From Pseudoduganella guangdongensis (lineage in GTDB: Bacteria; Pseudomonadota; Gammaproteobacteria; Burkholderiales; Burkholderiaceae_D), in assembly GCF_009857475.1 (NCBI RefSeq), contig NZ_WWCJ01000008.1, forward strand, positions 62,001 to 126,000: DNA of 64,000 nucleotides, written 5' to 3'. The position numbers and the translations under genes are program-made. The notes beneath the pieces were generated by a model that worked only from the letters and a program-made list of their open reading frames with translations, was not told where the DNA came from and did no database searches. The first letter of the stretch is position 1. Every line of letters starts with the position of its first letter. Below, one piece after another: positions 27,938-36,319 of the stretch.

Positions 27938-28882
27938 ATGCTCAGACTCAGCCTGGAAGCCCTGCAAATCGTGGACGCCATCGACCGTGGCGGCTCCTTT
28001 GCCGCCGCGGCGCGCGAATTGTTCCGCGTGCCCTCCACCATCTCCTACACCGTCGGCAAGCTGGAGGAGGAGCTCGGCGTGCAGGTATTCGAACGCATCG
28101 GCCCGCGCGTGGAGCTGACGGCGGCCGGGCGCGAGCTGCTGAAAGAGGGCCGCTACCTGCTCAAGGCGGCGGGCGACCTGGAGCAGCGCGTGCGGCGTGT
28201 GGCGTCCGGCTGGGAGACCGAACTGGCGGTCGGCATGGATTCCATGTTCAGCGCCCAGGTGCTGGCCGACGACGTGCGCGCCTTCTACGAAGTGACGCAG
28301 CAAACCCGCCTGCGCCTGGTGCAGGAAGCCCTGGGCGGCAGTTGGGAGGCGCTGCTGGATCGGCGCGTGGACCTGGTGGTGGGCGCGCCGGGCGACGGCC
28401 CGGCCGGCGGCGGCTACGTGTCGCAGGCCATCGGGCAGTTGAAATGGGTGTTCGCGGTGGCGCCCGGCCATCCCCTGGCGCAGGTGGCGGGGCCGTTGGG
28501 ACGCAATGATCTGCAGCGGCACCGCGCCATTGTGGTGGCCGATTCGTCGCGCTTGCTGGCGCCGCGCACCGTGGGCCTGGTGCTGGGCCAGGATGCGCTG
28601 GCTGTGCCAACCATGCAAGCCAAGTTCGACTACCAGTTGGCGGGCATGGGTTTTGGCTTCCTGCCCGAGCGTTGCGCGCGGCAGGCGATTGCCGCCGGCC
28701 TGCTGGTGGAGAAGGAGGTGGAGGAGCCCAAGCCGGAGGAAACCTTCTACCTGGCCTGGCGCAGCGGCGAGTCCGGCGCGGCGCTGCGCTGGTGGCAGGA
28801 GCGCATGGCGCAGCCGGGCTTGTTCGATCGTCTATGCCTGCACCTGCCGAGTGTTGCGCGTGATCAAGGAATGAGCAAATGA
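27938..28882 (+). CDS. LysR-family transcriptional regulator
   Basis: 314 residues from ATG 27938; an upstream ATG at 27878 would add 20 residues not usual in the family. The N-terminal winged HTH (residues 1-60: LSLEALQIVDAIDRGGSFAA, STISYTVGKLEEELGVQVF) is typical. The periplasmic-binding-like effector domain covers about 90-295. Divergent from the pirin gene, 105 bases away, which it probably regulates. The effector is unknown. Confidence 0.93.
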   Translation: MLRLSLEALQIVDAIDRGGSFAAAARELFRVPSTISYTVGKLEEELGVQVFERIGPRVELTAAGRELLKEGRYLLKAAGDLEQRVRRVASGWETELAVGMDSMFSAQVLADDVRAFYEVTQQTRLRLVQEALGGSWEALLDRRVDLVVGAPGDGPAGGGYVSQAIGQLKWVFAVAPGHPLAQVAGPLGRNDLQRHRAIVVADSSRLLAPRTVGLVLGQDALAVPTMQAKFDYQLAGMGFGFLPERCARQAIAAGLLVEKEVEEPKPEETFYLAWRSGESGAALRWWQERMAQPGLFDRLCLHLPSVARDQGMSK

Positions 28883-28956
28883 GGTGGCGTTTCGTGTTGA
28901 CGTGAGCCAACTGTTTAGGGGTAACATAGGCGTTCACCCTAGCCGGTTTTTAAGGT

Positions 28957-29913
28957 ATGACAAGTCATGCAACTCCCTTGTTCCTGAAGCTGCTCGCCGA
29001 CCGCCAGGGCCGGCCGGGTGGCTTGCTGTTTTGCGGCGATGGCGCGTCGGCGTTGCCGCCGGACCTGGCCGGGCTGGCCGCCAAGCTGCCTTGCTTTTAC
29101 CGCGAAGCGCTGCCGGCAGCGCTGGCAGCGCAGCTGGGCGCGGCGGGCTTCCAGGCGCTGCCTGGCGCCGCCCTGCAGCGCAACGACCGGGAGTTCGACC
29201 TGGCGCTGGAGCCGAACGTCGACTGGATCGAGGGCGACTGGCCGCTGCAAGCGCCGCCCCGTGCCAGCGGCGCGCAGGCCGCCTCGCGCGCCATGGCCTT
29301 GCAACTGGTGCAACTGGTCAGCAACGACGCCGACACGCACGCAATCGAAGAACTCCTGCGGCGCGACCCCACCTTGTCCTACCATTTGCTCAAGCTGGTG
29401 AATTCGCTGGGCATGGGCACGGGGCGCAAGGTCACCAGTTTCAGCCAGGCGATCCTGATCCTGGGCCGGCAGCAACTGCGGCGCTGGCTGAACCTGATGC
29501 TGTTTGCTGCCCGCAGCGACGATGCGCGCTCGCCGATGCTGCTGGCGCGCGTCTCCGTGCGGGCCCGCACGATGGAGTTGCTGGCGCGCGAAACCGGGCA
29601 GGGCAAGCAGGTGCAGGAGCAGGCTTTCATGGTTGGCATGTTTTCGCTGCTGGGCGTGTTGTTCGGCGTGCCCCTGGGCGAGCTGCTGGCGCCCCTCAAC
29701 CTGGGCGACGCGGCGCAGCAAGCCTTGCTGTCCAAGTCCGGCGCGCTGGGCGAATTGCTGGCGGTGCTGGAGGCGGCCGAGCATAGCGATATGGTGGCCG
29801 TGGCCAGGGGGCTGGAGGCGCTGCAGTTGCCGGTCCTCGACTTCAACCGTCTGGTCGCGGAGGCCAACCTGTGGATGCTGGACGTGACGGGCGATGCAGG
29901 CCACCATGGATAA
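28957..29913 (+). CDS. HDOD-domain signalling protein
   Basis: 318 residues. The HDOD domain (about residues 105-300) shows LVQLVSNDADTHAIEELLRR, LSYHLLKLVNSLGMG and FSQAILILGRQQLRRWLNL. It is related to HD phosphohydrolases but lacks catalytic HD pairs. The first ~95 residues are not assigned; in many relatives this position holds an EAL domain, so it may be a remnant. It overlaps the PAS-GGDEF-EAL gene by 20 bases in another frame, suggesting joint translation and function in c-di-GMP signalling. Confidence 0.88.
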   Translation: MTSHATPLFLKLLADRQGRPGGLLFCGDGASALPPDLAGLAAKLPCFYREALPAALAAQLGAAGFQALPGAALQRNDREFDLALEPNVDWIEGDWPLQAPPRASGAQAASRAMALQLVQLVSNDADTHAIEELLRRDPTLSYHLLKLVNSLGMGTGRKVTSFSQAILILGRQQLRRWLNLMLFAARSDDARSPMLLARVSVRARTMELLARETGQGKQVQEQAFMVGMFSLLGVLFGVPLGELLAPLNLGDAAQQALLSKSGALGELLAVLEAAEHSDMVAVARGLEALQLPVLDFNRLVAEANLWMLDVTGDAGHHG

Positions 29914-32068
29914 CGAGCGGATCGCGCACTGCCTTGCCTTGAGCCAGCGGGCGCGCAGCCAGCAAGGGCAGGGCGAGGCGCAGGCCGCCACGCTGGCGGA
30001 GCTGGAGGCGGCGCTGCAGGCGCTGCAGCCGGCTCCCGTCATCGCGCCCGCCGGGGCGGAGCTGATGCTTGACGCCGCCGGCTACCTGACCGCCTGGAAT
30101 GAGGGCGCCGAGCGCCTGTTTGGCTACCGCGCCAGCGAAGCGCTGGGCCAGCACGTGCTGTTCCTGTATGCCGGGGATGACGAGGACGGCGATATCGCCG
30201 AACTGGTCGACGCCGATCATGCCGTGATCGACGTGCGGCGCCGCAAGAAGTCCGGCGAGGTGATTCGCGTGCGGCTGAACATCACCTTGCTGCGCGACAG
30301 CGCGGGCCAGCCGAGCGGCATGCGGGTGCTGATCGCGCCCATGGTGGAAGGCCTGAGCGCGCGCGAGAAAACCAAGCTGCATGCCCGCATCATCGAAGAC
30401 AGCGACCAGGGCGTCCTGATCACCGATGCGCACGAACGCATCGTCTCCATCAACAGCGCCTTCACCCGCATCACCGGCTACACGGCGGCGGAAGCGCTGG
30501 GCAAGACGCCGGACATGCTGCGCTCCGGCGTGCCGGGCGCGGACTTCCCCGCCCGCGTGAGCGCGGCCATGAAAGGCGCTGGACCCTGGCGCGGCGAAAT
30601 CATTGGCCGGCGCAAGAACGGCGAGCTGTTTCCGCAGGCCGTCACGGTGAGCGCGGTGCGCGACGAGGACGGCGCCATCCGCCACACCTTCTCGCTGTTC
30701 TCCGACATCAGCGTGCATAAGGATGCCGAGGCGCGCATGCAGCGCCTGGCCAACTACGACACCTTGACCGGCCTGCCGAACCTGGGACTGCTGTCGCAGT
30801 TGCTGGGGCAGGCCATGACCGAAGCGCGCCGCAAGCAGGAGCATGGCGCGCTGCTGGTGATCGAAATCAATCGCCTGGGCGCGATTGCCGACACGCTGGG
30901 GCACGAGGTGGGCAACGCCGTGCTGCTGGAAGTGGGGCGCATTTTCCGCCTGGTGCTGCGCGACGAGGATATCCTGGCGCGCCTGGACGGCGGCAAGTTT
31001 GCGGCCGCGCTGCCGCAGATTGAAAAGCGCGAGCACGCCGCCATCGTCGCGCAAAAGCTGATGGCCGCGCTGGAAGCGCCGCTGCAGATCGGCGCGCATC
31101 GCCTGCAACTGAGCGCGCACGTCGGCGTCGCCGTTTATCCCGAGGATGCGCAGGACGCGGCGGAGCTGGTGCGCGGCGCGGATGCCGCCATGTCGCGCGT
31201 AGTCCCGGGCCAGGTGCCGGCGCTGCTGTTCTACAGCGAGGAAATGAACCAGCGCGCCAAGGAGCACCTGCGCATCGAGAGCGAACTGCGGCTGGCGCTG
31301 GCGAACAAGGAGCTGCTGCTGTACTACCAGCCCAAGGTCAGCCTGCGCAGCGGACGGATTGTCGGCGCCGAAGCGCTGCTGCGCTGGCGCCATCCGGTGC
31401 GCGGGCTGGTATCGCCGGGCGTGTTCATCCCGGTGGCCGAGGAAACCGGCTTGATCTACGAATTGGGCAACTGGGTGCTGGAAGAGGCCTGCCGCCAGAT
31501 CGCCGCTTGGCGCGACGCCAACCTGATGATGCCGCCGATCGCCGTCAACTTATCCGCACGGCAGTTCGACAGCCACCTGCCCGAGCGGGTCGCCGACGTG
31601 ATGGCGCGCCACCACGTGCACCCGGAGCAGCTGATGCTGGAAATCACCGAAAGCCTGCTGGTGCGCGGCGCCGAGAACGTGATCGCGATTATGAATGAGC
31701 TGGTGGCGATGGGCTTATCGCTGGCGCTGGATGATTTCGGCACCGGCTATTCCAGCCTGGCCTACCTGAAGAAATTCCCCATCAGCACGTTGAAGATCGA
31801 CCGCGCCTTTGTCGTTGGCCTGCCGTTTGAAGAAAACGACTGCGCCATTGCGCGCGCCATCGTGACGATGGCCAAGCAACTGCGGCAAGAGATTGTGGCC
31901 GAAGGGGTGGAAACGATCGAGCAGATGGGTTTCCTGCGCGAGTTGGGCTGCGACCAGCTGCAAGGCTACCTGTTCAGCCAACCCATCGCCGCCGCCGATT
32001 TTGAGCGCATGCTACGCGAAGGCAAACGGCTCGCCGTCTCCGGCCGCCAAGCCACCCTCAGCCTGTAA
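29894..32068 (+). CDS. PAS-PAS-GGDEF-EAL protein, degenerate GGDEF site
   Basis: 724 residues (an ATG at 29906 is a second possible start). Two PAS domains (about 45-150, 155-280) precede a GGDEF domain whose signature reads DGGKF (LARLDGGKFAAAL, near residue 364), so cyclase activity is unlikely. The EAL domain has EALLRW (near 493), AVNLSARQF, EITESLL, DDFGTGYSSL (near 613) and AEGVET, all expected for an active c-di-GMP phosphodiesterase. Probably a sensor-controlled phosphodiesterase in which the GGDEF part may bind GTP as an activator. The stop codon overlaps the first base of a perfect inverted repeat. Confidence 0.93.
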   Translation: MQATMDNERIAHCLALSQRARSQQGQGEAQAATLAELEAALQALQPAPVIAPAGAELMLDAAGYLTAWNEGAERLFGYRASEALGQHVLFLYAGDDEDGDIAELVDADHAVIDVRRRKKSGEVIRVRLNITLLRDSAGQPSGMRVLIAPMVEGLSAREKTKLHARIIEDSDQGVLITDAHERIVSINSAFTRITGYTAAEALGKTPDMLRSGVPGADFPARVSAAMKGAGPWRGEIIGRRKNGELFPQAVTVSAVRDEDGAIRHTFSLFSDISVHKDAEARMQRLANYDTLTGLPNLGLLSQLLGQAMTEARRKQEHGALLVIEINRLGAIADTLGHEVGNAVLLEVGRIFRLVLRDEDILARLDGGKFAAALPQIEKREHAAIVAQKLMAALEAPLQIGAHRLQLSAHVGVAVYPEDAQDAAELVRGADAAMSRVVPGQVPALLFYSEEMNQRAKEHLRIESELRLALANKELLLYYQPKVSLRSGRIVGAEALLRWRHPVRGLVSPGVFIPVAEETGLIYELGNWVLEEACRQIAAWRDANLMMPPIAVNLSARQFDSHLPERVADVMARHHVHPEQLMLEITESLLVRGAENVIAIMNELVAMGLSLALDDFGTGYSSLAYLKKFPISTLKIDRAFVVGLPFEENDCAIARAIVTMAKQLRQEIVAEGVETIEQMGFLRELGCDQLQGYLFSQPIAAADFERMLREGKRLAVSGRQATLSL

Positions 32069-32149
32069 ATGTCCACCTTGGGGTCAGGAAGAAAAGTGGA
32101 CATTCTCGTAGGAATGTCCACTTTTCTTCCTGACCCCAAGGTGGACATT
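32068..32149. repeat. Perfect 37-base inverted repeat, type C
   Basis: Arms 32068-32104 and 32113-32149 are exact reverse complements with an 8-base loop (CTCGTAGG). Arm landmarks are AATGTCCACC, TTGGGGTCAGG and GTGGACATT. It starts at the last base of the GGDEF-EAL stop codon and ends 15 bases before the converging KGG gene. It shares GGGGTCAG and GGACATT with the type B repeats. Can form a very stable hairpin in either strand, so it probably also stops transcription. Confidence 0.9.
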
Positions 32150-32164
32150 TTGCGTTAGGCGGGG

Positions 32165-32563
32165 TTAGCGCTTGTCGTCGTTTTTGTGGCTTTGACGACC
32201 TGCTTCGGCGTGCTGCTCTGGGGTGCCGCCGCGGGTGCCGCCGCCGCTGCCACCACTGCCGCCACTGCTACTGCTACCGCTACCCCCGCTGCCGCTTTGG
32301 CGGCTGCTGCCGGATTCGGAGCCCGACTGGCGGTTGCCGTCGTTCTTGTGGCTCATGCTGCCGGCTTTGCGCGCTTCTTCCGAAGTGAACTCGTGCGCAT
32401 TGCCGGAGGCGTGGGCGGCTTTGCCGCCTTCGCTGGCGATTTCGCGCTGGCGTTCCGGGTCCATCGAGGCGAATCCTCGGTTGCTGGTGTCGCCGCTCTG
32501 CTTGTTGCCGCCTTGGCCGCCCGACTGTTTGGAACCGCCTTTGTCTTGATTGCTCGATGCCAT
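32165..32563 (-). CDS. KGG-motif (stress-induced) low-complexity protein
   Basis: 132 residues. The start is taken at ATG 32563 because GGGAG lies 7 bases upstream; ATG 32569 is too close to it. KGG-type repeats, as in E. coli YciG, are visible: GFASMDPERQREIASEGGKA and HEFTSEEARKAGSMSHKND, with a third, shorter copy near the C-terminus (EQHAEAGRQSHKND). The rest is Gly/Ser/Asn/Gln-rich, very hydrophilic and probably disordered. Relatives are induced in stationary phase or by desiccation stress; molecular role unknown. Confidence 0.85.
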   Translation of the reverse strand: MASSNQDKGGSKQSGGQGGNKQSGDTSNRGFASMDPERQREIASEGGKAAHASGNAHEFTSEEARKAGSMSHKNDGNRQSGSESGSSRQSGSGGSGSSSSGGSGGSGGGTRGGTPEQHAEAGRQSHKNDDKR

Positions 32564-32688
32564 GATCATCTCCCATTAGGTTCGAAGGAGTCGTCATGGT
32601 AGGCGGCAGGGCAGGCCGTATTAATCAGAACACGCGACTAGACTTTGTAGGACAATGGCTCATTGAAAAGTAACTTTTTTGGGGCGCC

Positions 32689-33114
32689 ATGTATCAATTG
32701 GAGCGCTTTGTCGCGGCGCAGGAAGCCATCTACCAACAGGTGGTTTTCGAACTGTCGGCTGGACGCAAGCGTACGCACTGGATGTGGTTTGTCTTCCCGC
32801 AATTGGCTGGCCTGGGCTTTAGCGCCATGGCGCAGCGCTATGCCATCAGCGGGCTGGGCGAGGCGCGCGCCTACCTGGCGCATGCGCTGCTCGGCACGCG
32901 GTTGCGCGAGTGCAGTGCGCTGGTGCTGGCTGTCCAGGGGGCCACGGTCCATGGTATCTTCGGGTCGCCGGACAATATGAAGTTCCATTCGTCGATGACG
33001 CTGTTTGCGCAAGCGGCGCCGCAGGAGGCGCTGTTCCTGTCCTGCCTCGACAAATATTTTGGCGCTGTGCCCGACCAGGCCACGCTTGACTTACTGCTTA
33101 AGGAGAAGAAATGA
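32689..33114 (+). CDS. DUF1810 family protein
   Basis: 141 residues. The family signature THWMWFVFPQLAGLGFSAMA and the segment VHGIFGSPDNMKFHSSMTLF are clear. E. coli YfcE-region and other relatives have a calpastatin-like annotation without known activity. TGGGG lies shortly before the ATG. Overlaps the glutaredoxin-like gene by 4 bases (ATGA), starting a three-gene overlapping operon. Confidence 0.9.
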   Translation: MYQLERFVAAQEAIYQQVVFELSAGRKRTHWMWFVFPQLAGLGFSAMAQRYAISGLGEARAYLAHALLGTRLRECSALVLAVQGATVHGIFGSPDNMKFHSSMTLFAQAAPQEALFLSCLDKYFGAVPDQATLDLLLKEKK

Positions 33115-33491
33115 CCCGCACCATCCTCGACGACGCCCACCTGCACCCGGCCATCCGTGAACGGGTGGCGAAAAACCATGCCGATATCCTGGCGGAGGTG
33201 CAGTCGGCGATTGCCTCGAACCGGGTGGTGGTGGTCGGCATGCGCCAGAACCCGTTCCCGAAAAAGGCGCGCCGCATGCTCGACGCGCAGGGCACGCCGT
33301 ACGCCTACCTGGAGTACGGCAGCTATTTCAGCCAGTGGCGCCGCCGCACGGCGCTGAAGATGTGGAGCGGTTGGCCGACCCTGCCGATGATTTTCATCGA
33401 CGGTGTCCTGATCGGCGGCGCGCAAGACCTGGAGCGCCTGATCGAGAAGGGCGAGTTCACCTCCCTCCTGGCGCCGCGTCTGCAGGGATGA
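33111..33491 (+). CDS. Glutaredoxin-like protein lacking all cysteines
   Basis: 126 residues. The C-terminal two thirds follow monothiol glutaredoxins: the cis-Pro strand SGWPTLPMIFIDG, then GVLIGGAQDLERLIEKGE. At the place of the active-site CGFS/CPxC the sequence reads VGMRQNPFPKKAR, and there is no Cys anywhere in the protein. Thiol redox chemistry or Cys-ligated Fe-S binding is therefore excluded as in classical glutaredoxins; glutathione binding could remain. Overlaps DUF1810 upstream and the PPC gene downstream by 4 bases each. Confidence 0.82.
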   Translation: MTRTILDDAHLHPAIRERVAKNHADILAEVQSAIASNRVVVVGMRQNPFPKKARRMLDAQGTPYAYLEYGSYFSQWRRRTALKMWSGWPTLPMIFIDGVLIGGAQDLERLIEKGEFTSLLAPRLQG

Positions 33492-33892
33492 TGGAGGCGC
33501 TGCCATTGCGCCTGAAGCCGGGCGATGACGTGCGCGAGGCGGTGGAGCAGGCCTTGCGCGATGCCGGCGCGACGGCGGGCTTCCTCTTGCAGGGGATAGG
33601 CAGCTTGTCGGTGGCGCAGATCCGCTATGCGGGCCTGGCGCAGCCGACCGAGTTGTTGGGCGAGCTGGAGATCCTGACCGTGGCCGGCTCGGTGGCGCCG
33701 GATGGCGCCCACCTGCATATGATGCTGTCCGATGCGCGCGGCCGCACCTTCGGCGGCCATGTGGGCCGCGGTTGCATCGTGCGCACCACGGCGGAGTTGC
33801 TGCTGGCGGTCCTGCCCGCGCATGCCTTCGCGCGCGAACACGATCCGCTGACGGGCTATGCGGAGCTGGCGATCCGGCGCGCGCCGGGCTAG
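33488..33892 (+). CDS. PPC-domain (DUF296) protein
   Basis: 134 residues if read from ATG 33488, which overlaps the previous stop; ATG 33491 is the alternative. PPC (plants and prokaryotes conserved) domain features: LKPGDDVREAVEQALRDAG, FLLQGIGSLSVAQIRYAG, AHLHMMLSDARGRTFGGHVG and a final TTAELLL strand. In plants this domain joins AT-hooks and trimerises; the bacterial role is unknown. Converges with and overlaps DUF3820 by 4 bases. Confidence 0.85.
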   Translation: MMEALPLRLKPGDDVREAVEQALRDAGATAGFLLQGIGSLSVAQIRYAGLAQPTELLGELEILTVAGSVAPDGAHLHMMLSDARGRTFGGHVGRGCIVRTTAELLLAVLPAHAFAREHDPLTGYAELAIRRAPG

Positions 33893-34101
33893 CGTTTGCG
33901 CAATGGGTCGAGCAGGCTGCGCAGGTTGTTGTGGTCGATCTCGTACATCAGGGCCAGCAGCGCGCCCAGCTCCCCTTTCGGAAAGCCTTCGCGCGCCATC
34001 CAGCCCAGGTAATGACCTGGCAAGTCGGCCAGCTTGCGGCCTTTGTATTTCCCATATGGCATATCGCGTGCCACCAGCATTGCCAGGTACTCAGGGCTCA
34101 T
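33889..34101 (-). CDS. DUF3820 family protein
   Basis: 70 residues from ATG 34101. The family sequence MPYGKYKGRKLADLPGHYL and FPKGELGALLALMYEIDHN are clear; the fold is a small nuclease-related or DNA-binding type by annotation only. A longer upstream reading to 34251 lies over the AraC gene and is rejected. Follows the AraC gene on the same strand after 5 bases. Confidence 0.85.
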   Translation of the reverse strand: MSPEYLAMLVARDMPYGKYKGRKLADLPGHYLGWMAREGFPKGELGALLALMYEIDHNNLRSLLDPLRKR

Positions 34102-34106
34102 CTTGA

Positions 34107-35045
34107 TTACAGTGCTTTGACAGGGATGCAGATATCGCAGGTGAAGCTGCCGTCGCTTTGCGTCACCAGGTTCTCGTAGCGCTCGAAGCAGGGACGCTCG
34201 TCGCATTGCAGGCCGCTGGATGGCAGCCATTCCTTCATCAGCCGGTTCCACACCGGCCCGATATCGCGCGGCGCGCCGCTGTAGCGGGTGACGGCGTAGC
34301 GCCCGCCGGGCAGGTTGGCGACGCTGAATTGTCCGCCCGGTTCGAACCCGTCCGGGATTTCAACGCAGGCGTCGTAACGGCATTTGTCGGCCGGGGTCAG
34401 GCTCGGGTCGTCGTGGCCGATGCCGTAGCAGGTGGCATTGGCCAGGCCGTTGCCGAGGATCCAGGGCATCATGGTGCGGCCCCAGAATTCGCCGATGGCC
34501 GGGCCGTAGGGGCCGATATGGCGGCGGTAGGCAACGCGCGAAGGCGGCAGGTCGATGATTTTCACGTCCATGGTGTTTTCTCCGTATGGGTGGTTGGAGT
34601 CGCCATGTTCGCCGTTGTCGCCGTTGCCCGCCTGACCGTGCTTGCGGTTCACCTGATCAAAATTGCTATTTTGCGCGCGCAGCCCGGCCAGGAAGGCGGC
34701 GATGCGCTCGGGCGTATTGGCGCGCCACTCGGTGGGCGTGCTGCCGAAGCGGGCTTTGAACGCGCGCGCAAAGGCTTCGCCGGAGCCGAAGCTGGTGGAT
34801 AGCGCCACCTCCAGCACGGCGCCGCCGGCCGCCAGCTTGCCGGCCGCCACTTCCAGCCGGCGCCGCCGCACATAGTCGCCGATGGTCTCGCCCATCCAGC
34901 CGGCGAAGATGCGGTGGAAGTGGTAGCGCGAGAAGTTGGCGATGTCGGCCAGGGCCGGCAGGTCGAGCTGCGCGTCCAGGTTGCGGTCGATGTGGTCGAG
35001 CACCCGGTTCATGCGGCGCTCGTATTCGTTGCGCGCGTCGTTCAT
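34107..35045 (-). CDS. AraC-family regulator with GyrI-like effector domain
   Basis: 312 residues from ATG 35045; the extended frame to 35399 lies inside dgt and is rejected. N-terminal double HTH (about 10-110: LDLPALADIANFSRYHFHRI, ALSTSFGSGEAFARAFKARF). The C-terminal GyrI/SoxS-induced (BacR-like) small-molecule binding domain covers about 155-312 (DVKIIDLPPSRVAYRRHIGP...YAVTRYSGAPRDI). A hydrophilic Asn/Gly/His linker joins them. Likely senses a hydrophobic or cationic drug-like ligand. Overlaps the dgt stop by 4 bases. Confidence 0.9.
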   Translation of the reverse strand: MNDARNEYERRMNRVLDHIDRNLDAQLDLPALADIANFSRYHFHRIFAGWMGETIGDYVRRRRLEVAAGKLAAGGAVLEVALSTSFGSGEAFARAFKARFGSTPTEWRANTPERIAAFLAGLRAQNSNFDQVNRKHGQAGNGDNGEHGDSNHPYGENTMDVKIIDLPPSRVAYRRHIGPYGPAIGEFWGRTMMPWILGNGLANATCYGIGHDDPSLTPADKCRYDACVEIPDGFEPGGQFSVANLPGGRYAVTRYSGAPRDIGPVWNRLMKEWLPSSGLQCDERPCFERYENLVTQSDGSFTCDICIPVKAL

Positions 35046-36265
35046 GTGACGGGGTAGATGCGGTCCAGGCTGCCGGGGCCGAAGTATTTTTCGTACTCGC
35101 GCGCGGCGTAGGAGTCCATCATGCCGGAAATGTAGTCGACCACCAGGCGCTCGCGCGAATCCTTCAGGCTGCGGATGGCCGGCGGCAGCAGGATGCCGCC
35201 CTTGTTGTAGCTGGTGTCGGTCAGTACTTCGAACAGGCCGCGGATGATTTTTTCGCCGCGCTTTTCGTAGAGCTGCACGTCCTTTTTGCGCAGGATGGCG
35301 CGCCACAGCAGGCTTTTCAGGCCGCGCGCCAGCAGGCCCTTGCTGCGGTAGCCCAGCTCCGGGCCGTGCTTGCCTTCCACCACGGCGATGTCGCGGCACA
35401 GCTCATGCACGATCTGCGAGGTCAGCTCCTTGCGCAGCACGATCGAGTATTCCTCCGAGCTTTCCTGCATATCGCAGTCCAGCGCCACGGCGTGGGCATG
35501 GTTGGCAATGGCGGAGAACTGTTCGTAGGCGCCCGAGAAGTCTTTGCTGATCTTGAACTCGTGCACGATCTCGCCCCAGGTGATGATGCCGAAGCTGAGC
35601 GCATCCTCCACGTCGTGCGCGGCATAGGCGATTTCGTCGGCCAGGTCCATGATCTGGGCGTCGATGCTCTTGCGCAGGGAAACGCCGTGGGCGGCCAGCT
35701 GGCCGCTCAGGAATGCATAATCCTCGTCGTACAGGAACTTCTTCGGATTGTCGGCGCGGCGCTGGAAGTACTTGGTGATGCCCAGCAGCGAGCGCACGGT
35801 CAGGTTCAGGCCCGCATAGGCGTGGTGCTTCTTTTCCAGCGTGCGCAGGGTGCGGAAGGCCTGCGCATTGCCTTCGAAGCCGCCGGCATCGGCCGCCAGC
35901 TCGTCCAGGATCTTTTCGCCGTAGTGGCCGAAGGGCGGGTTGCCGATATCGTGCGCCAGCGCGCAGGTTTCCGATACCACGCTGCGCTCCAGGCCCAGTT
36001 CGGCGGCGATGGAGCGGGCGATCTGCGCCACTTCCAGGCTGTGCGTCAGGCGGTTGCGGTTGAAGCGGTTGGCGTCCACCCCGAGCAGCTGCATCTTGCC
36101 CTGCAAGCGGCGGAAGGAGGAGGAATACAGCACGCGCGCGTAATCGCGCATGCATTCTTCGCGGCTTTCGCTGCGGCCGTCGGCCTGGCTGTGGACGCGG
36201 TATTCCAGGGGCAGCACCAGCGCCTCCTGGGCGCGGGCAAAGTCAATGGTGGTTTGATCGTACAT
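35042..36265 (-). CDS. dgt: Deoxyguanosinetriphosphate triphosphohydrolase-like protein
   Basis: 407 residues. HD-superfamily enzyme that cleaves dNTPs to nucleoside and triphosphate. The metal site shows NRLTHSLEVAQIARSI (His), CALAHDIGNPPFGH (His-Asp) and a later DLADEIAYAAHDVEDAL (Asp). The length fits the dGTPase type 2 (shorter than E. coli Dgt, ~505). Divergent from the symporter gene with 54 bases between; the AraC regulator follows in the same operon. Confidence 0.93.
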   Translation of the reverse strand: MYDQTTIDFARAQEALVLPLEYRVHSQADGRSESREECMRDYARVLYSSSFRRLQGKMQLLGVDANRFNRNRLTHSLEVAQIARSIAAELGLERSVVSETCALAHDIGNPPFGHYGEKILDELAADAGGFEGNAQAFRTLRTLEKKHHAYAGLNLTVRSLLGITKYFQRRADNPKKFLYDEDYAFLSGQLAAHGVSLRKSIDAQIMDLADEIAYAAHDVEDALSFGIITWGEIVHEFKISKDFSGAYEQFSAIANHAHAVALDCDMQESSEEYSIVLRKELTSQIVHELCRDIAVVEGKHGPELGYRSKGLLARGLKSLLWRAILRKKDVQLYEKRGEKIIRGLFEVLTDTSYNKGGILLPPAIRSLKDSRERLVVDYISGMMDSYAAREYEKYFGPGSLDRIYPVT

Positions 36266-36319
36266 GTGGCGATTCTACGGTATATTGCAGGCCAATTTGT
36301 TTCATGGCTGGATAATAAA

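Noticed and set aside
34107-35399. AraC-type frame extended by 118 codons upstream
   Set aside because: The extension lies within dgt on the same strand in another frame and its translation is Arg/Pro/Gly-rich. The ATG at 35045 overlaps the dgt stop, a usual operon junction.
35366-36319. N-terminal extension of the symporter frame
   Set aside because: It is antisense to dgt; ATG 36320 yields the normal symporter N-terminus.
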